The notes: generated by a model not told the origin, from the sequence alone. A stretch of DNA of 64,000 nucleotides from Euclidia mi (GCA_944739405.2 OX123186.2:12174995-12238994), one strand, 5' to 3'; shown: positions 11,718 through 24,017, numbered from the stretch's first letter. Program-made: numbers and translations.

Positions 11718-12373
11718 TACAGGGTGTGACAAGACCCAACACCAAGCCGAAGTCTACTCATTGTGGACATCATGCCAAATCATACTAGTCTAAATATAAT
11801 TAGTGATTAGGCCTAATATTTTGTATATGTTTGTGTTAACAGATGTTAAGTAGGTAATAAACTAAAGTCATACTGGTACTAATAATATTATAAATAATTT
11901 ATGTAAATGATATATAATTAATTGTTTTTACTTTAAGTAGGTAAATAAAATTATGTCTCACATGCCAGAAATGGTGAATATGTGGCTACCAATTTTATAT
12001 GTATCCTATAATATCTGTATATACCCATATTTTGTGAGCTAATAAATGGTTTAAATGGTTTACTAACCAAAAATAATACCTGGGAAACGAAGCTTTTTTT
12101 GAGTTTTCACATTTTTTAAACCGCAATTAAAAGCGCGCGCGCGCAATACTCGAAATACCTACTTATCCATGGGGTTATAGGTCATCTAAGGAATATTTTG
12201 GCGGGGTAAAGGCATCGATTTGGTACCTAATTAGAAAAATCCATACTAACTTTGAGCCTTAATATCTCCTGAACCAGTAATTTCCCAGGTATGGTGCCGA
12301 AGTAAAAAATGTTTGTACTGATTGGTACAACATGGGATTTCAGTTTTCGTTCAGGGTCTTGTTACACCTTGTA
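11718..12373. mobile_element. Miniature element with TACAGGGTGT ends, interrupted
   Basis: Left end TACAGGGTGTGACAAGACC and right end ACACCTTGTA are inverted copies with TATA on both sides, suggesting a TA-type target duplication. The same element occurs in opposite orientation at 49509-49861. Aligning the two shows that 11788-12060 is a later insertion in this copy. Subtracting it leaves about 380 bp, close to the 353 bp of the other copy. Confidence 0.75.
11788..12060 (+). mobile_element. Insertion inside the TACAGGGTGT element, retroelement-like tail
   Basis: Absent from the sister copy at 49509-49861. It is flanked by TACTA on both sides (11783-11787 and 12061-12065). Its right end has AATAAATGGTTTAAATGG, resembling a retroelement 3' tail. 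The family was not identified. Confidence 0.6.
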
Positions 12374-12627
12374 TATATCAAAAAATATTAAATAATAATT
12401 AATATGCATCAGAATGTTACAAAAAGTTAATATGGCCTCCGGTCAACAATGGTAGTGTCAAGAAACGCTACGTTAAAATATAGCTACGTCACGTTTGTTA
12501 GCGATAGCGGCGACCGCGCGCGGCGTTATGCATCACGGTAGTTATACTCTTTATGAAATTTAGATTGTTATGCAATTGATGTATAACTATCTAAAAATAG
12601 CCGGTCCGGTGTAGTGTGAACACTCGC

Positions 12628-15600
12628 TAAGTTAGCAGAATACCAATTGTGGTTTCAATTCAAAATCTAATCGCATTTCGTTCAAAATCGACGTCGACAC
12701 TGACGTCAGATAAAATACGAGAATTGGCCTCAAGGTTAAAATTGGTTGATCTTACCGATTACGATAACCTCAGAGATTACGCTGTACTAAGAATAACCTT
12801 ACATAATAATACATACCTAATTATGTCCACCAGATGGTCTTACTGTCATTTATTTGTTCTATGGCCTTAATAACACAGCCGAAACGAAATTAGCACCTAT
12901 CTATAAGAGCTGCCAGTAATGGTGCCAAGATAACGATGTGGAATGTGTAATATTAGTATATTTTTCGACTTTCTAGGCCATTTTGCTCTCCAGCAAACGC
13001 ATTCGCTTATATTAGATATAAAATATAAAACTATACATGAGTAATTTGAAATTGAAAACACCTAATGACATGAAATTTCTAAACGGCAAATAGAAATCGT
13101 ACTAAAAGTAAAAAAATATACCGGATTATTCCCCTCGGCGTTTAATCCATCTACAAACAACACATATCAATTATATACGCCAAATCCATTGAAGAGGGAC
13201 ACGAACTAACGAATCGGTTGCTTTTTTTATAAGCACTATGAGTAGTACTTTTCAACATGCTCATTTTAATTTAACTGTTTCTGCTGGGGAAATCCCGTGG
13301 GTAGTTCGGGCAATCACTTTTTAGTGCACCCCTACGGTCTCCAAGGAACAAACATACATACAAAATTTCTCGAAAGCTTCTTACGCCTAATAGTTTCGGC
13401 TGTGCTTGTCTGTTAATGAGTCAGTAACGCAATAGTTTTGTATAAACAGATAAACAGTTTTAGTTACGGAGCCATAAGTATTATTATTAAACCTTTGAGT
13501 ATAAAGACCAAAATATGTTTGAAAATTAAATAAATTATCGTTTTTAATATCGGTATCTACGTATTATATAATGTATATTTTTGCCGTGTATGTGTCTTTC
13601 ACATTTATCTCAATTACTTAGAAGTTAACTTCGCATCACCTTGAACCTTTCGCATATTTCGCAGTACGCAATATCATATCTCAACATATTAGGTACCAGG
13701 ACCTTATGAATACACAGGAGGCTGAAGAAACAATTTGATACGGCAAGCGTGTCACGTGGCCTCCTTTAATGTGGTCGGTCTATCGCCTACAGCCGCGGGG
13801 GTTCTACGTTACCTTTTACGGAGTCCTACTGATAGTGGCTACCCATACACATAAAATTGATATACGACGCATTAATATAAAATATTTGTATCGTTTACGG
13901 GGTTTTTGTCTTATGAAAAATGTAATTCATGTGGCTTTTTGGAACACGTTGATATAAATGTCTTAGGAAGAGTTATGACATGCTTTGTAATAAGAAGAGT
14001 AGAAAGTGATTAGGAGTTTTATATTATTAGTACGTTAAAGCGGAGAAGAACAGGAAAACTTAAAAAATCTATGTCACACTGTTTGCTTCTAGGAATAAAT
14101 TATGTGTCTTATCGAATTCATAAATACAAAAATTAAATATAGATTCGTAACAACTTGTGTATTCGTCAATGTTTGATTTCGTGTCATAAGTCTCTACCCA
14201 CCAAATAGGTGATGCTATCAATTAAAGCTGCGCGTCGTACATCGAGCCAATTTCAGCGTAATTTGTTGTCTATCCTCCCAATGAATAAGCTCATGAAAGT
14301 GGATTTTTGGATTTAAAATCATTTATTGTGATAAAAGCGTCAGAAAACACACCTAAAAGTTTTAGTAAACGAAAGCCGGGCTTTTAATCTTTTCTGAATG
14401 TACCACCACCGGGTGGCATAGTAATGTGAATTGAATACTGATATTAGCTGCTTTACAAGATACACTGTAGGTATATTATATTATATGTAAAATAAAATGC
14501 GTTTATGAAATATGAGAGACTAAGGCGTCGCGACAAGATAGACTGAAATAATAGTACACATAAAACACATTTCGTTAACAAATTTTCGCACCATAACCGA
14601 GCAGCCACGTTTCAAAACGCCAATTGAATGCTTACTATAAATATTGTAAGAGACTTTTCAAACCGAGGACAACAACAGATTCGAAACAATGTAAAGCCCA
14701 CGATTTCTATCGTATGGGATATGACTAATTCCACACTGCTGGCTGCTTGACGAATTTCATAGAAAGCAATAAATTCATCGGGCTTTTGCAAATGAATTCG
14801 AATTGTTTCTAATACAAAACATACTTTCTTTGTTTAATACAAAACCTGCAGAAATAACATAAGATTTCACCTTAAACATCAATAAATTAATAATTAGAGA
14901 CAGACTTGCAAATGCGTTTTACTCCTTGCCGATGAATGAAGCACACCTGGCCAAAAATATTTGTGTCGTCACGTGGACGTTCACATATTTGTCCTGTCTG
15001 CACATGATGAGACCTATTGTCCTGCGCATTTTTCTTGGCCGTTGCAGACGCGTCGACCTTTCTGGATGTGTAAAAGTGCCTCAACCGACTAGCTAGCTAC
15101 TAACACAAAACTATTTCGTTATTTTACAAAACATTTCCATCAAGCTACGTCTAATTTAATTCACAAAAGGCAACTATGTTCGTAACAAATCAGATTAAAT
15201 AGACTATTATACCAAGAAACAAGTCACAATTAGTTACAACCACCGGTAAAGCGTAGGCGACCGAAGACGTAAGTTGTTTTCAATTTAGTATACCTACTGT
15301 TCATCGCCTTTGTTCTTCAATACGAGAAAATTTTGGTTTACAGTATATTTTTTGGAATTATCTTTGTAATTTGTGACACACCTACTCGAGGTTGACATTT
15401 TTGAGATATATCAAACCGAGTTTGATATTTTCTCGATATTTAAGTAAACAATGATTTTGAAAATATTTGTTTCTTCATATTGGTATATTATTTTTGAGAT
15501 TCCTCAGTTTGTTATCTTTTATAGTTTTGGCATGTCCGTTTGTCGAGTTTATCTCAAAGACAAACGAAAAAATAATTTACATTTTTCATTCGTTTTTTGG

Positions 15601-18600
15601 GAGGATGTGAATAGAACCTCGCAGAACACTATACATTAGTATTAATGTATAGTATGTTAGAATTCCCACAGTTTTACCAAAGCACTAGCACTGTTAAGTT
15701 GGCACTAGCACTGTTAAGATTACATTATTTTTGTTTAAAAATAAATAGCTGTTTAAAGTAACTTTCAAATGATTATTCTGTGCAGCATTTATAATAGACA
15801 TAATTTTTATTTTTTACAAATTCAAACTCGAAAACCAAAAAAGTACACACAAAGACGAACGAACAGTTAAGAATTCCTATCAAGTACCCGTTTTATCTTT
15901 TGAGGTAGGGAACCCAAAAAATTTCGCTCATATTGATGTCCCTCTAATGTCGATTAATTTAAAATGGTCGTCAGAAAGTCTATAAATTATATTTTAAAAC
16001 ATGTCCAATATTCGATCAAAATTAAATGTTTCCAATTTGTTTTTTTTACACATTTTTTTGTAAAATTGCTTCCAATCAATCTTAAAATATTGTGAGCAAA
16101 AATGTTTTAGATTTACTGATATTGAAGCTATATTGGAAATATCGTCGCTTTGAGTGAATGTTCGGAAGGCTTTTCGTTGTTAAAGATCCTAAATAAACAA
16201 TGTCATTTTCTCCGTTTACTTTGTCATCTCTCGTTGATTGAATTATAACTTGTAACAATAAACTATATTCTTTATAACAACAGTATTTCTTAACTTTATT
16301 AAATTACTGTGTACTGTTGTTTTTTAGAAGATCTTTTGTTTTTATTGTGAAAATTTAAAGGTCACGGTGTGTCTTGATGGTAGGCGTCACAGTCATGTTC
16401 TCTGAAATACTAATACAATAATTCTTTAGGCATAAAGGAGTGTAAAGTTAAATCAAGTTGTCGCGTAGCCGTCATCTCAAAGAAAACTATTCAAATTGTT
16501 TTTACTGGTAAACTATAATATTATTGGTCATACAGAACATTTTAAAAACACTTCTCGCTCAAAATTAAATGTTTAACTACTTTGATTTTGTAACTTCTGC
16601 TCGTAGAATAAAAAAAAAACATAGTTACAAACGAAAACCGATATAAATGTCTAAACAAAGAAATTTGTTTGATAGCAACAGGATAACTAGATTAGATAGA
16701 TTGCGATGCTGGTACAAGAAACACAGCACTACAAAATATATCATCCGTTGGGTGAGAGGCTGTGGTGTACACCATAGCCTCTAACCCTTCGTTTAAATCC
16801 TCCAAGATTAAATCAAACTCAATTCAAACCTTAAACTACGAAACGAATGATAATAACAATTAATAACTTGTTAAGTAAGAGGCTGAGCCGGGAAATAATT
16901 AAGGTGGCAAAGGTCCCGTGATGTCCACATAACTTGGACTCAATTAGCGGACGAGATTGGGCTGTAAGGACCTCGTGACGTAATAGAGTGCCTTAATCGT
17001 TGGTCAACAGTAAGTGCCTCTCTGTACCGTAATATACTGATATTTTAGTTGGCTGGGCAATATGGTAGCTGTGCGGACTATCTGTAACCGAAGCGAAAGG
17101 CAGGGCTTTCTTTACTTTAAATTCAATTCAAATTCATTTAGGTTACAGGTAACACTAATGAACCGTCTAGTTTCGGGATAGTAGGACAATGAAAAGAATC
17201 TGGACGAAACTCACGCCACTCTTTCCAAACATAAAAAAATACGATCTTAAATGTTATACATTTCATGGTATCATTAAATCTAACACTGCCAAAACGCTCT
17301 GCATCAGTGACTTAAAATATAAGAAGTTAAACATACAATAGGACAATAGCGGCAATACTATGCATCCATGTAACAGGTACCAGGAAGCTTAAAATTGTAA
17401 AGCATTTTGTAAAGGAAAACGTACTAAGGTATTTGATAATGGGCTCCACTCGCGCATGCAACAGAATAGGTACTGCGTGCGTTGCTCGTGCGGGTTATTA
17501 AAATTGTTATGCTCTTGATAAACTTGTTTATAATACAATTTTACTACAATACTTGGAACCCCCGCCAAATCGAGCAAAAAAGCGGCACGGCCGTACAATC
17601 CTTTTCTGGAAGCAGCTCAGGCCATTTTCGACTTCGTTGTGGATTATTCCCTGAAGCAGGCAGATCCATGTAAATTTACTTTGCAATCGCACAGAACAAT
17701 CTAAATTATATATATAATATATTACTTGTCAGATATATGGTATTTTCATGCGATGGCTGAGTCAATATATTTATTTAAAACGTTAAATTAATAACCGACT
17801 TGGTATTGCATGGATCTCACAACTTTTTACAATAGAATAACTGAGTTGCGAGACTTGGTTTTTTGACAAGTATTGTTTTTTATGGGATTATACTTACTGT
17901 TGACGCTAGCTTAGTTTTTGACACGTAAATACTACACGGCACTACATAGGTCTGCTCAGCTTACCTACTTTGAATGTTAAGATCTACTACTAACGTATGT
18001 AGTTCGCATTATTAATGTGCGCACATAGACTACACAAGTAGCCCGCACGTGTATATTACATGTGTCAGCTCCACATACAATATACACAAGTAGCTTCGTA
18101 ACATAATTACTATAATATATTGCATATCTAGTCCGACCGTATACTTAAGCCTGGTTTTCACCGCGGCCGGAACTAGAAAACTGCATACATTTTGATTATT
18201 TGTTGGTGGAAACAAATCTATTCAATTTTCCATTGGGAGGTGAAAGAGTACATTGAGTTTGCGGTCAAAACGGAGTAAAATACTGAGCGCAGCTAACATT
18301 ACAGCAGTACATATACAGAATATAATCTACCTTTCATAAAAACATTAATAAACCAAACAAGTCAACAAGTCTGATTAAAATTCTAGGTACTGATATAAAT
18401 TCTGATTCTACCGACTAGAGCCTAAACTAAGCCTCAATTTGTATTATAGTCTACCCTAGACAAATTTATTTTAGGTACAATTGTTTTAATATAGGGACAG
18501 CCTGTACTAACTACTTACTTTTGTATCTGTACAACGCAAAAGTACAATTTTAGAATCTTTTAATATCTTTTGTAAAGTACCCTTGCTAAGCAATATTTGA

Positions 18601-19730
18601 TACGTCTAAAATGTTGTATTATTCTGACACTTTTTTTTTAAAGTGTTATGTCCAGTTCCTTTCAGAGTTATAATTTTGATGTATCAAATAAATTAAGTAG
18701 TAGTAAGACGAAGTAAATAGTATACAGTATGTGAAGACTAGGTAAGTAAATGCAGAATAGGTAAATAAATTCGAATACGTAATTATCGGACATACGATTG
18801 CGAGCAAAGGCAATAAACAGACAAAGATACCGAAGTATAAAATTATCACGAATTTATAAATTAATGACGTATATTTCGGGAAATCGGACACAACGATCAC
18901 TTAATCATTGAACGGGTGAATTGTTCACGAGTTCTGAAAAGGTCGCAGTACAATAATTACCCGCATCACAAGTTTTTATCAGATACAAAAATATGCAATC
19001 ATGCATGCACCTGCATGTTTTAAAATACATATTTACTTTTGAACGCGGACATCCCATTATTCTCGTTGAGCTAAGAAACAGAGGGAGGACAGGAATTAAA
19101 AAGGAACGCATTATGCACTCACTAATGACTGCAAAGCATTTGCGATAAAATCTAAGCGACACATCATTGTCATAGCGAGCAAACAGAATTGTTGCAGGAC
19201 GATCCATTTTAATGACTCTACACAAACAAATTTAAACCTTATGCATATTTTATTAAGATAGATTATGAGCGAGCAATCTAGGTGCAATTTGTTAAACCTT
19301 TTTCTCCTTTCGGCGATAAAATCTAGTATTCTCGGTGCGCTTGTAGGGTAGCGTTGTTTGACGTCGTTTGTTCGTGTATTATTGCAAAAATATAACACCG
19401 TTGTACTGGGATGAATACAAATTGTATCGAATACCATCATAACGGCCAATTACACGAGGATATTTTTATTTTATAGCTGTTAACTGAACTAGTTCCTTTT
19501 TCGACTATAAATTGTGGTTTAAGTGTTAATAAATTATAATAATCGCCGGTTGACGCAGTTGTTTTGGTTGGTTGTGCATTTAATATTTAATAGCTGCTAC
19601 TCAATGCTTGGGTTGATTTTGCAATATTTTTTCGTATAGTTGTATATGCAACTCTGGTGTTGGAGATTTTAGACAACTCGAATGCGTCCAACATGGCCTA
19701 ACGATTCTTGTCTAGACTCAATATTATAGA
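12628..19730. other. Seven kilobases with no recognised gene
   Basis: Only short open frames without known motifs. The first 130 bp (CGTTCAAAATCGACG, GATAAAATACGAG) resemble 49350-49400. The frame at 14887-15084 on the reverse strand (65 codons, containing RPRDDTNIFGQVCF) has no obvious low-complexity bias but I cannot place it. 15616-15650 holds a small inverted repeat around ATACATTA. Long AT-rich non-coding DNA, an intron or an old transposon bed would all fit. Confidence 0.5.
13262..13445 (-). repeat. Short Helitron-like repeat fragment
   Basis: In reverse orientation it contains the series CAGCCGAAACTATTAGGCG, GACCGTAGGGGTGCACTAAA and TCCCACGGGAT in the same order as the copy at 49890-50103, which ends in CTAG. 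Related sequence is also at 41165-41350. Short elements of this style are known in Lepidoptera as non-autonomous Helitron-type repeats; that assignment is from memory of their appearance. Confidence 0.45.
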
Positions 19731-20089
19731 CTTGTAAATAGAGATGGGCGGATGGGTAAAAATTGGGAAGGTAAAAATTGGAAGGAAAGGGTAAAATTTT
19801 ACCGGGTATTCATAAAAAATACCGGGTAAAAATTAGTTATATCTTTATATTATTTAAATTCCTTCGCCATGAAATGAATACTGTTCTTATGTAATGTAAT
19901 TGGCTTCGTCATCAATACTACGATCTACCTTGTTAATTTTGACCTTGAACATTGAAGATAAAATATTGATTTTAAGTAAAACGAAGTTAAATATCTTTTA
20001 AATCTTTAATCAACATACATTTTCTATTAAAATAAAGTGTTTAGAATAGAAAGAAATATAATAGATTGCACATGACTGAAAGTGGGATG

Positions 20090-22005
20090 TGAACGACTTC
20101 AGTGACAGGTTCGTGGATGCTGTCCATACAACGGGCTTGAAGTTCTTTAAGCCCAAAACGAAGAAAAGAGCCAATAAAATCTCGGGTCCGACTCTCTAGC
20201 TCATATAGGAAAGGCGTAGGATGCTTCTGCTATCCTCCGACGACATGCCAAAATATCGGCATCTCAATAGGCGGATCTCTAAGTCTCAGACACTAAATGT
20301 ATTCGAGAGGCGATCGAGCGGAATAAGGGTTCCAAAGTGTTTCAAAGAGATCTTTCTTTCGGGCAGAGTCAGCTGTCAAAGCTGAAGATGGAGTATGGCG
20401 GAATTGTCTCGTCCAAACCTCAGCTCCTGGAGGAGATCGAACAGTTCTATGGACAGCTATACACGACTACACGAACACCTGTTACTACTCCAGCCATAGA
20501 CCCTAGAGCTGGATTGATCCGACACTATACCGAAGATATCCCGGACGTCAGCATGCACCAGATTAGTGTAGCCCTAGAACAACTAAAAAACAACAAGGCA
20601 CCGGGTGATGACAGCATAACTACAGAGCTTCAAAAAGCTGGCGGCACACCTGCCGTGGAAATGCTTCGGAAGCTATTCAATTCCGTCATACTCGAGGGCA
20701 AAACGCCACATACATGGCACAGAAGGGTGGTGGTGCTTTTCTTCAAAAAGGGCGACAAAACCCTTTTGAAGAACTACAAACCCAGTCCCAGACTAAACTA
20801 CACCTCTGAGTCACGTCTATAAGTTGTTTCCTATGGTCATCAAAAATTGTCTCGAGAGCAAGCTAGACTTCCAGCCTCCCGAACAAGCCGGATTCCGTAC
20901 AGGCTATAGTACCATATACCACATACATACGCTGCGGCAGGTTATACAGAAGTTCGAAGAGTATAACCAGCCTCTATGCTTAGCGTTTGTGGACTATGAG
21001 AAAGCCTTTGATTTGATCGAAACCTGGGCAGTACTGCAGTCTCTCCAACGGTGCCAAATTGACTATCGATATTTCGAAGTACTGAAGTGTTTGTACGAAA
21101 ACGCCACCATGTCAGTCCGCCTCCAGGATCAGAGCTCAAAACCTATTCGGCTACAGTGAGGGGTTAGGCAAGGAGATGTTATATCTCCGAAACTCTTCAC
21201 CGCTGCGCTGGAAGACGCTTCCAAGCTTCTGGACCTGGAAGGACTCGGCATCAACATCAATGGCAAGTACATCACTCACCCTCGATTTGCTGATGATATC
21301 GTAGTCATGGCTGAGACCATGGAAGACGTCAGCACAACGCTCGATGGCCTCTGTAGAGTCTCCCAACAAGTAGGTCTTAAGATGAACATGGAAAAGACGA
21401 AAATCATGTCTAACGTCCATGTCTTACCTGCTCCTATCCAGGTTGGGAACTCCACACACGAAGTTGTCGACAAGTACGTCTACCTGGGACAAATGATCCA
21501 ATTAGGTAGGTCCAACTTCGAGAAAGAGGTCATTCGTCGAATCCAACTCGGTTGGGCGGCGCGGCGTTCGGGAAGTTACGAATAATACGTTATAATCTAC
21601 GGCGCTGAGACGTGGTCGCTAATTATGGGCCTTATCCCAAAGCTCAGGGTCACTCAGAGGGCGATGGAGAGAGTTATGCTCGGAGTTTCCCTGCAAGATC
21701 GAATCAGAAATGAGGAGATCCACAGGAGAATGAAAGTCGACGACATAGGTCTCCAAAAAGCCAGGCTGAAGTGGCAGTGGGCAGGGCATATAGCGCGAAG
21801 AACCGATGGCCGTTGGAGCAGGCGGGTCCTAGAGTGGCGACCACGTACCGGAGCAGGCAGCAGGGGTAGGCCTCCCGCAACGTGGACCGACGATCTGGTT
21901 AAGATCGCGGTGCGCGGTTGGATGCGGGCGGCTCAACATCGGTCTGTGTGGAGAACCTTGGGAGAGGCCTATGTCCAGCAGTGGACGTCTCTAGGCTGAC
22001 ATGAT
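20090..22005 (+). pseudogene. RTE-like LINE fragment (linker, reverse transcriptase, C-terminus), broken
   Basis: This is the endonuclease-reverse transcriptase type common in Lepidoptera. Readable in order: LNRRISKSQTLNVFERR (linker), YGQLYTTTRTP, ALEQLKNNKAPGDDS, FKKGDKTLLKNYKP, PPEQAGFRTGYSTIYHIH, FVDYEKAFDLIETW, a stop at about 21157 directly before GVRQGDV, then RFADDI (21283-21300, catalytic), KMNMEKTKIMSN, YVYLGQMIQLGRSNFEKEV, YGAETWS and WQWAGHIARRTDGRW. Frames change near 20820, 21160 and 21585; the last follows WAARRSGSYE where a few dozen residues appear deleted. The 3' end reads GGCTGACATGATGACAC. The 5' endonuclease is missing. It sits inside the hAT element and is later than it. 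Confidence 0.9.
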
Positions 22006-22194
22006 GACACATAGGTATATCTTGAAAACATTTCAAAACCAATAAATGACTAACAATTACTTAGATTTTTCATTTCAGTTCAATAATTACAATGCAACCT
22101 AGACAGTAAAAATAAAATATTAAAACTGCACATTTCGTTTGAAGCCCTTATTGGACAGTTATAGTGCTATAACTCTTCTCTTGTTCTAATGAGA

Positions 22195-22258
22195 AAACAA
22201 TGTCCGCGTATGTTGCTCTGACGACGCGTCGTCAGAGCAACATACGCGGACATTGTTT
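22195..22258. repeat. 64-bp perfect palindrome
   Basis: Two 32-base arms are exact inverse complements with no spacer, centred on GACGACGCGTCGTC. The CpG-rich arms carry AATGTCCGCGTATGTTGCTC. It lies in the right interior of the hAT-like element. Confidence 0.95.
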
Positions 22259-22307
22259 GCGGACATTTGACGTCGCGACGGTTGCAAATAAAATAAATTA
22301 TAACATG

Positions 22308-22369
22308 ATTGTTGTATTTTTTAATAAAAACTTACATACAGGTCAGTATTTATTAAAAAATACAACAAT
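22308..22369. repeat. Hairpin with 21-bp arms
   Basis: Arms 22308-22328 and 22349-22369 (ATTGTTGTATTTTTTAATAA plus one base, and its inverse) are perfect with a 20-nt loop. It lies just inside the right end of the hAT-like element. Confidence 0.9.
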
Positions 22370-23177
22370 TATTTTAAATTAAACTGATTTTAATTTTTAC
22401 CCGGTATAAATTAAAAATGGGTAGGTAAAAATGGGTATAAATGGGTATTTACCCAAAGTCTGGGTTTTTACCGGGTATATGCCCATCTCTACTTGTAAAG
22501 CATGGTACCGCTATGACGTAGATGCCACACGTGGTCACCCATACAAATGGTGACCTCTACAAGTGTAACTTAACTTTATCGACCTATTACGAACGTTAAG
22601 CCAAGTACAGAAGACATTATTCGATTTTCGAGTATGTGTATGTAGGTATAATTTCTTTGAACGCTCTGTTGAGCCTATAAAGCTCATAGGTAAGTGAAAT
22701 GTCACTTGAATTGCTTTAACAACTCATAATAATAATTTAATGATATTGGGGCATGTTACATTGTCAATAATATCACGATACCGTGGTAATATTGATGGTG
22801 TAATAGGCTGTATCGCGGTATCGTGATAATATCACAAATTATTCAAACATCTTGAAATCCGCGATACTCAGGGGGCGGGGCTTCAATATTATTGAAATGT
22901 AAGCGCATCGAGATATTTTTGTCAGTATGCGTTCGCAGCAATGGCGAAACGACGTCAAAGTTGTGACGATTCTTATGTCCTTTGTCAAAGTGACGATGAC
23001 GAATTACGCTCCATCGTTGATGCAGGAGGCAAAAATGATCTGAAGGAAATACCTAATTCTTCTTTATGAAACATGCCCGTCCTTGTGGAACCCAAAAGAT
23101 AAAAATTAATTAAATAAAATTAATAAAAATGAAGACATCGGCAAGTTGTTGTTGTTGTTGTTTCTGAGTGTTAGTAT

Positions 23178-23556
23178 ACATACATATTACATAGTCTCAC
23201 GCCTATAACCTCGAAGAGGTAGGCAGAGGTGTATTTTTACACCCACTTTTCGCCAGATATAGATAGTAGATAGATAGATAGATAATTCTTTATTGTACAC
23301 CACAAGTCACATTACAGAGTTAAAAGAGAACAAAAAGAAGTTTACAAATACAATGCACAATGATATACTTTAGTCCCACGTAATAAGTGGCGAGCCTATT
23401 GCCGTACCGCCCGTACCGGGCACATTTCCAGACTCCGTGCTGCTACTGAGAATTTCGTTATAGAAAAACCCAATAACACTGCCCGACCCAGGAATCGAAC
23501 CCGGGACCTCCCGATCCCACGCGCACATTTATGCCGCGAGACCAACGAGGCAGTCG
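23178..23556 (-). mobile_element. tRNA-headed SINE, split by a LINE tail
   Basis: On the reverse strand it starts GACTGCCTCGTTGGTCTCG (A-box region) and carries the B box GGGTTCGATTCCT, then TGTTATTGGGTTTTTC, CAGCACGGAGTCTGG and TGCCCGGT, as in the copy at 46655-46942. The 3' part, after the interruption, reads CACCTCTGCCTACC and AGGCGTGAGACTATGTA. The break falls between TAGTCCCACG and TTTTCGCCAG, which are joined by about 12 bases in other copies (52651-52874), so the interrupting 23262-23370 segment is an insertion. Confidence 0.85.
23262..23370 (-). mobile_element. LINE 3' tail ending in (TATC)n, inserted in the SINE
   Basis: On the reverse strand it ends GTACAATAAAGAATTATC followed by TATC repeats. 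The intact LINE at 53960-58653 ends CACAATAAAGAATTGTC plus the same repeat, so the two elements share the type of 3' end. Only the last ~100 bp were inserted, a severe 5' truncation. Sequence further upstream does not match that LINE closely, so it is a related family. Confidence 0.75.
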
Positions 23557-23559
23557 TAT

Positions 23560-23705
23560 AGGGTTTGATGTCGAGTTTTCCGTCTCTACGCAAAGATGGT
23601 ATTTGCAATTTGCATCGTGTTATCCCTTAGTCGCCTCTTACGACACCCACGGAAAGATAGGGGGTAGTGAGTTGGTGACACTTGTATTCTATGCCGTTAA
23701 CCACA
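23560..23705 (-). repeat. Remnant of the TGTCGTAAG repeat family
   Basis: The reverse complement contains CCGTGGGTGTCGTAAGAGGC, GACTAAGGG and AACTCGACATCAAACCCTAT in the same order as the complete copies at 27331-27569 and 45181-45413. Ends are not preserved. Confidence 0.6.
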
Positions 23706-24017
23706 CGGCTAACTGTAGTCTGTTATTAAATGTGTATATTGATTTCGTTTTGAAATCCAGTCTTTTACCCAACACTTCCTCTTTTTGCGCTTAGTTTTTA
23801 ATGCGCATACGCGTATTATTGCTATAGCGGCTTTCCTTTTAGAATCCATGTTCTTTTTAACATTTGTTCAAATTTAATCTTGCACTAAACACTACTTTCT
23901 CTAGTAGTTTCAAACGTGTACTGATGATGATATTATTGATAATATAATAGCCCATGTCAATACTTGTGATATCGCGATACTAGGATCATGATAATATTGA
24001 CAAGTGTAACATGCCCC

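Larger units (their letters stand above)
6236..12627. mobile_element. Candidate long inverted-repeat element with nested insertions
   Basis: The left end GCGAGTGTTCACACTACG continues CCGGACCGGCTA, and the right end carries the same ~30 bases in inverse orientation with a single mismatch (TAGCCGGTCCGG continuing to GTGAACACTCGC). TAA is present on both sides (6233-6235 and 12628-12630). If this is one element it is 6.4 kb long, but about two thirds is later insertion: LINE 7200-9035, hairpin element 9070-9162, TIR element 9283-10700, SINE 11130-11402 and miniature element 11718-12373. No transposase is visible in what remains. The alternative is two separate small elements in opposite orientation. 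Confidence 0.5.
19739..22491. mobile_element. hAT-like DNA transposon, non-autonomous, carrying a LINE
   Basis: The element begins TAGAGATGGGC and ends with the inverse GCCCATCTCTA, a typical hAT terminus. CTTGTAAA stands exactly on both sides (19731-19738 and 22492-22499), the 8-bp duplication that hAT transposases make. Subterminal regions carry several ACCCGGTAAAAA / TTTTTACCGGGT motifs in both orientations, the kind of array hAT transposases bind. No hAT transposase is present. The middle (about 20090-22005) is an RTE-like LINE. The right interior has a 64-bp perfect palindrome and a 21-bp-arm hairpin. Superfamily assignment is strong from ends plus duplication length. Confidence 0.9.
22748..24017. 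mobile_element. TIR DNA transposon with GGGGCATGTTACA ends, carrying nested retroelements
   Basis: Left end GGGGCATGTTACA, then TTGTCAATAATATCA, is matched in inverse by the right end (TGATAATATTGAC then TGTAACATGCCCC). ATT flanks both sides (22745-22747 and 24018-24020), a 3-bp duplication. Subterminal DNA repeats ATATCACGATACCG-type palindromes. No transposase frame is visible; a short coding-looking piece (22941-23068, MAKRRQSCDDSYVLCQSDDD) is not recognised. Inside lie a SINE (23178-23556), a LINE tail within that SINE, and a remnant at 23560-23705. A PIF/Harbinger-type origin is possible from the G-rich tips and 3-bp duplication, but ATT is not the canonical TWA. Confidence 0.75.
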
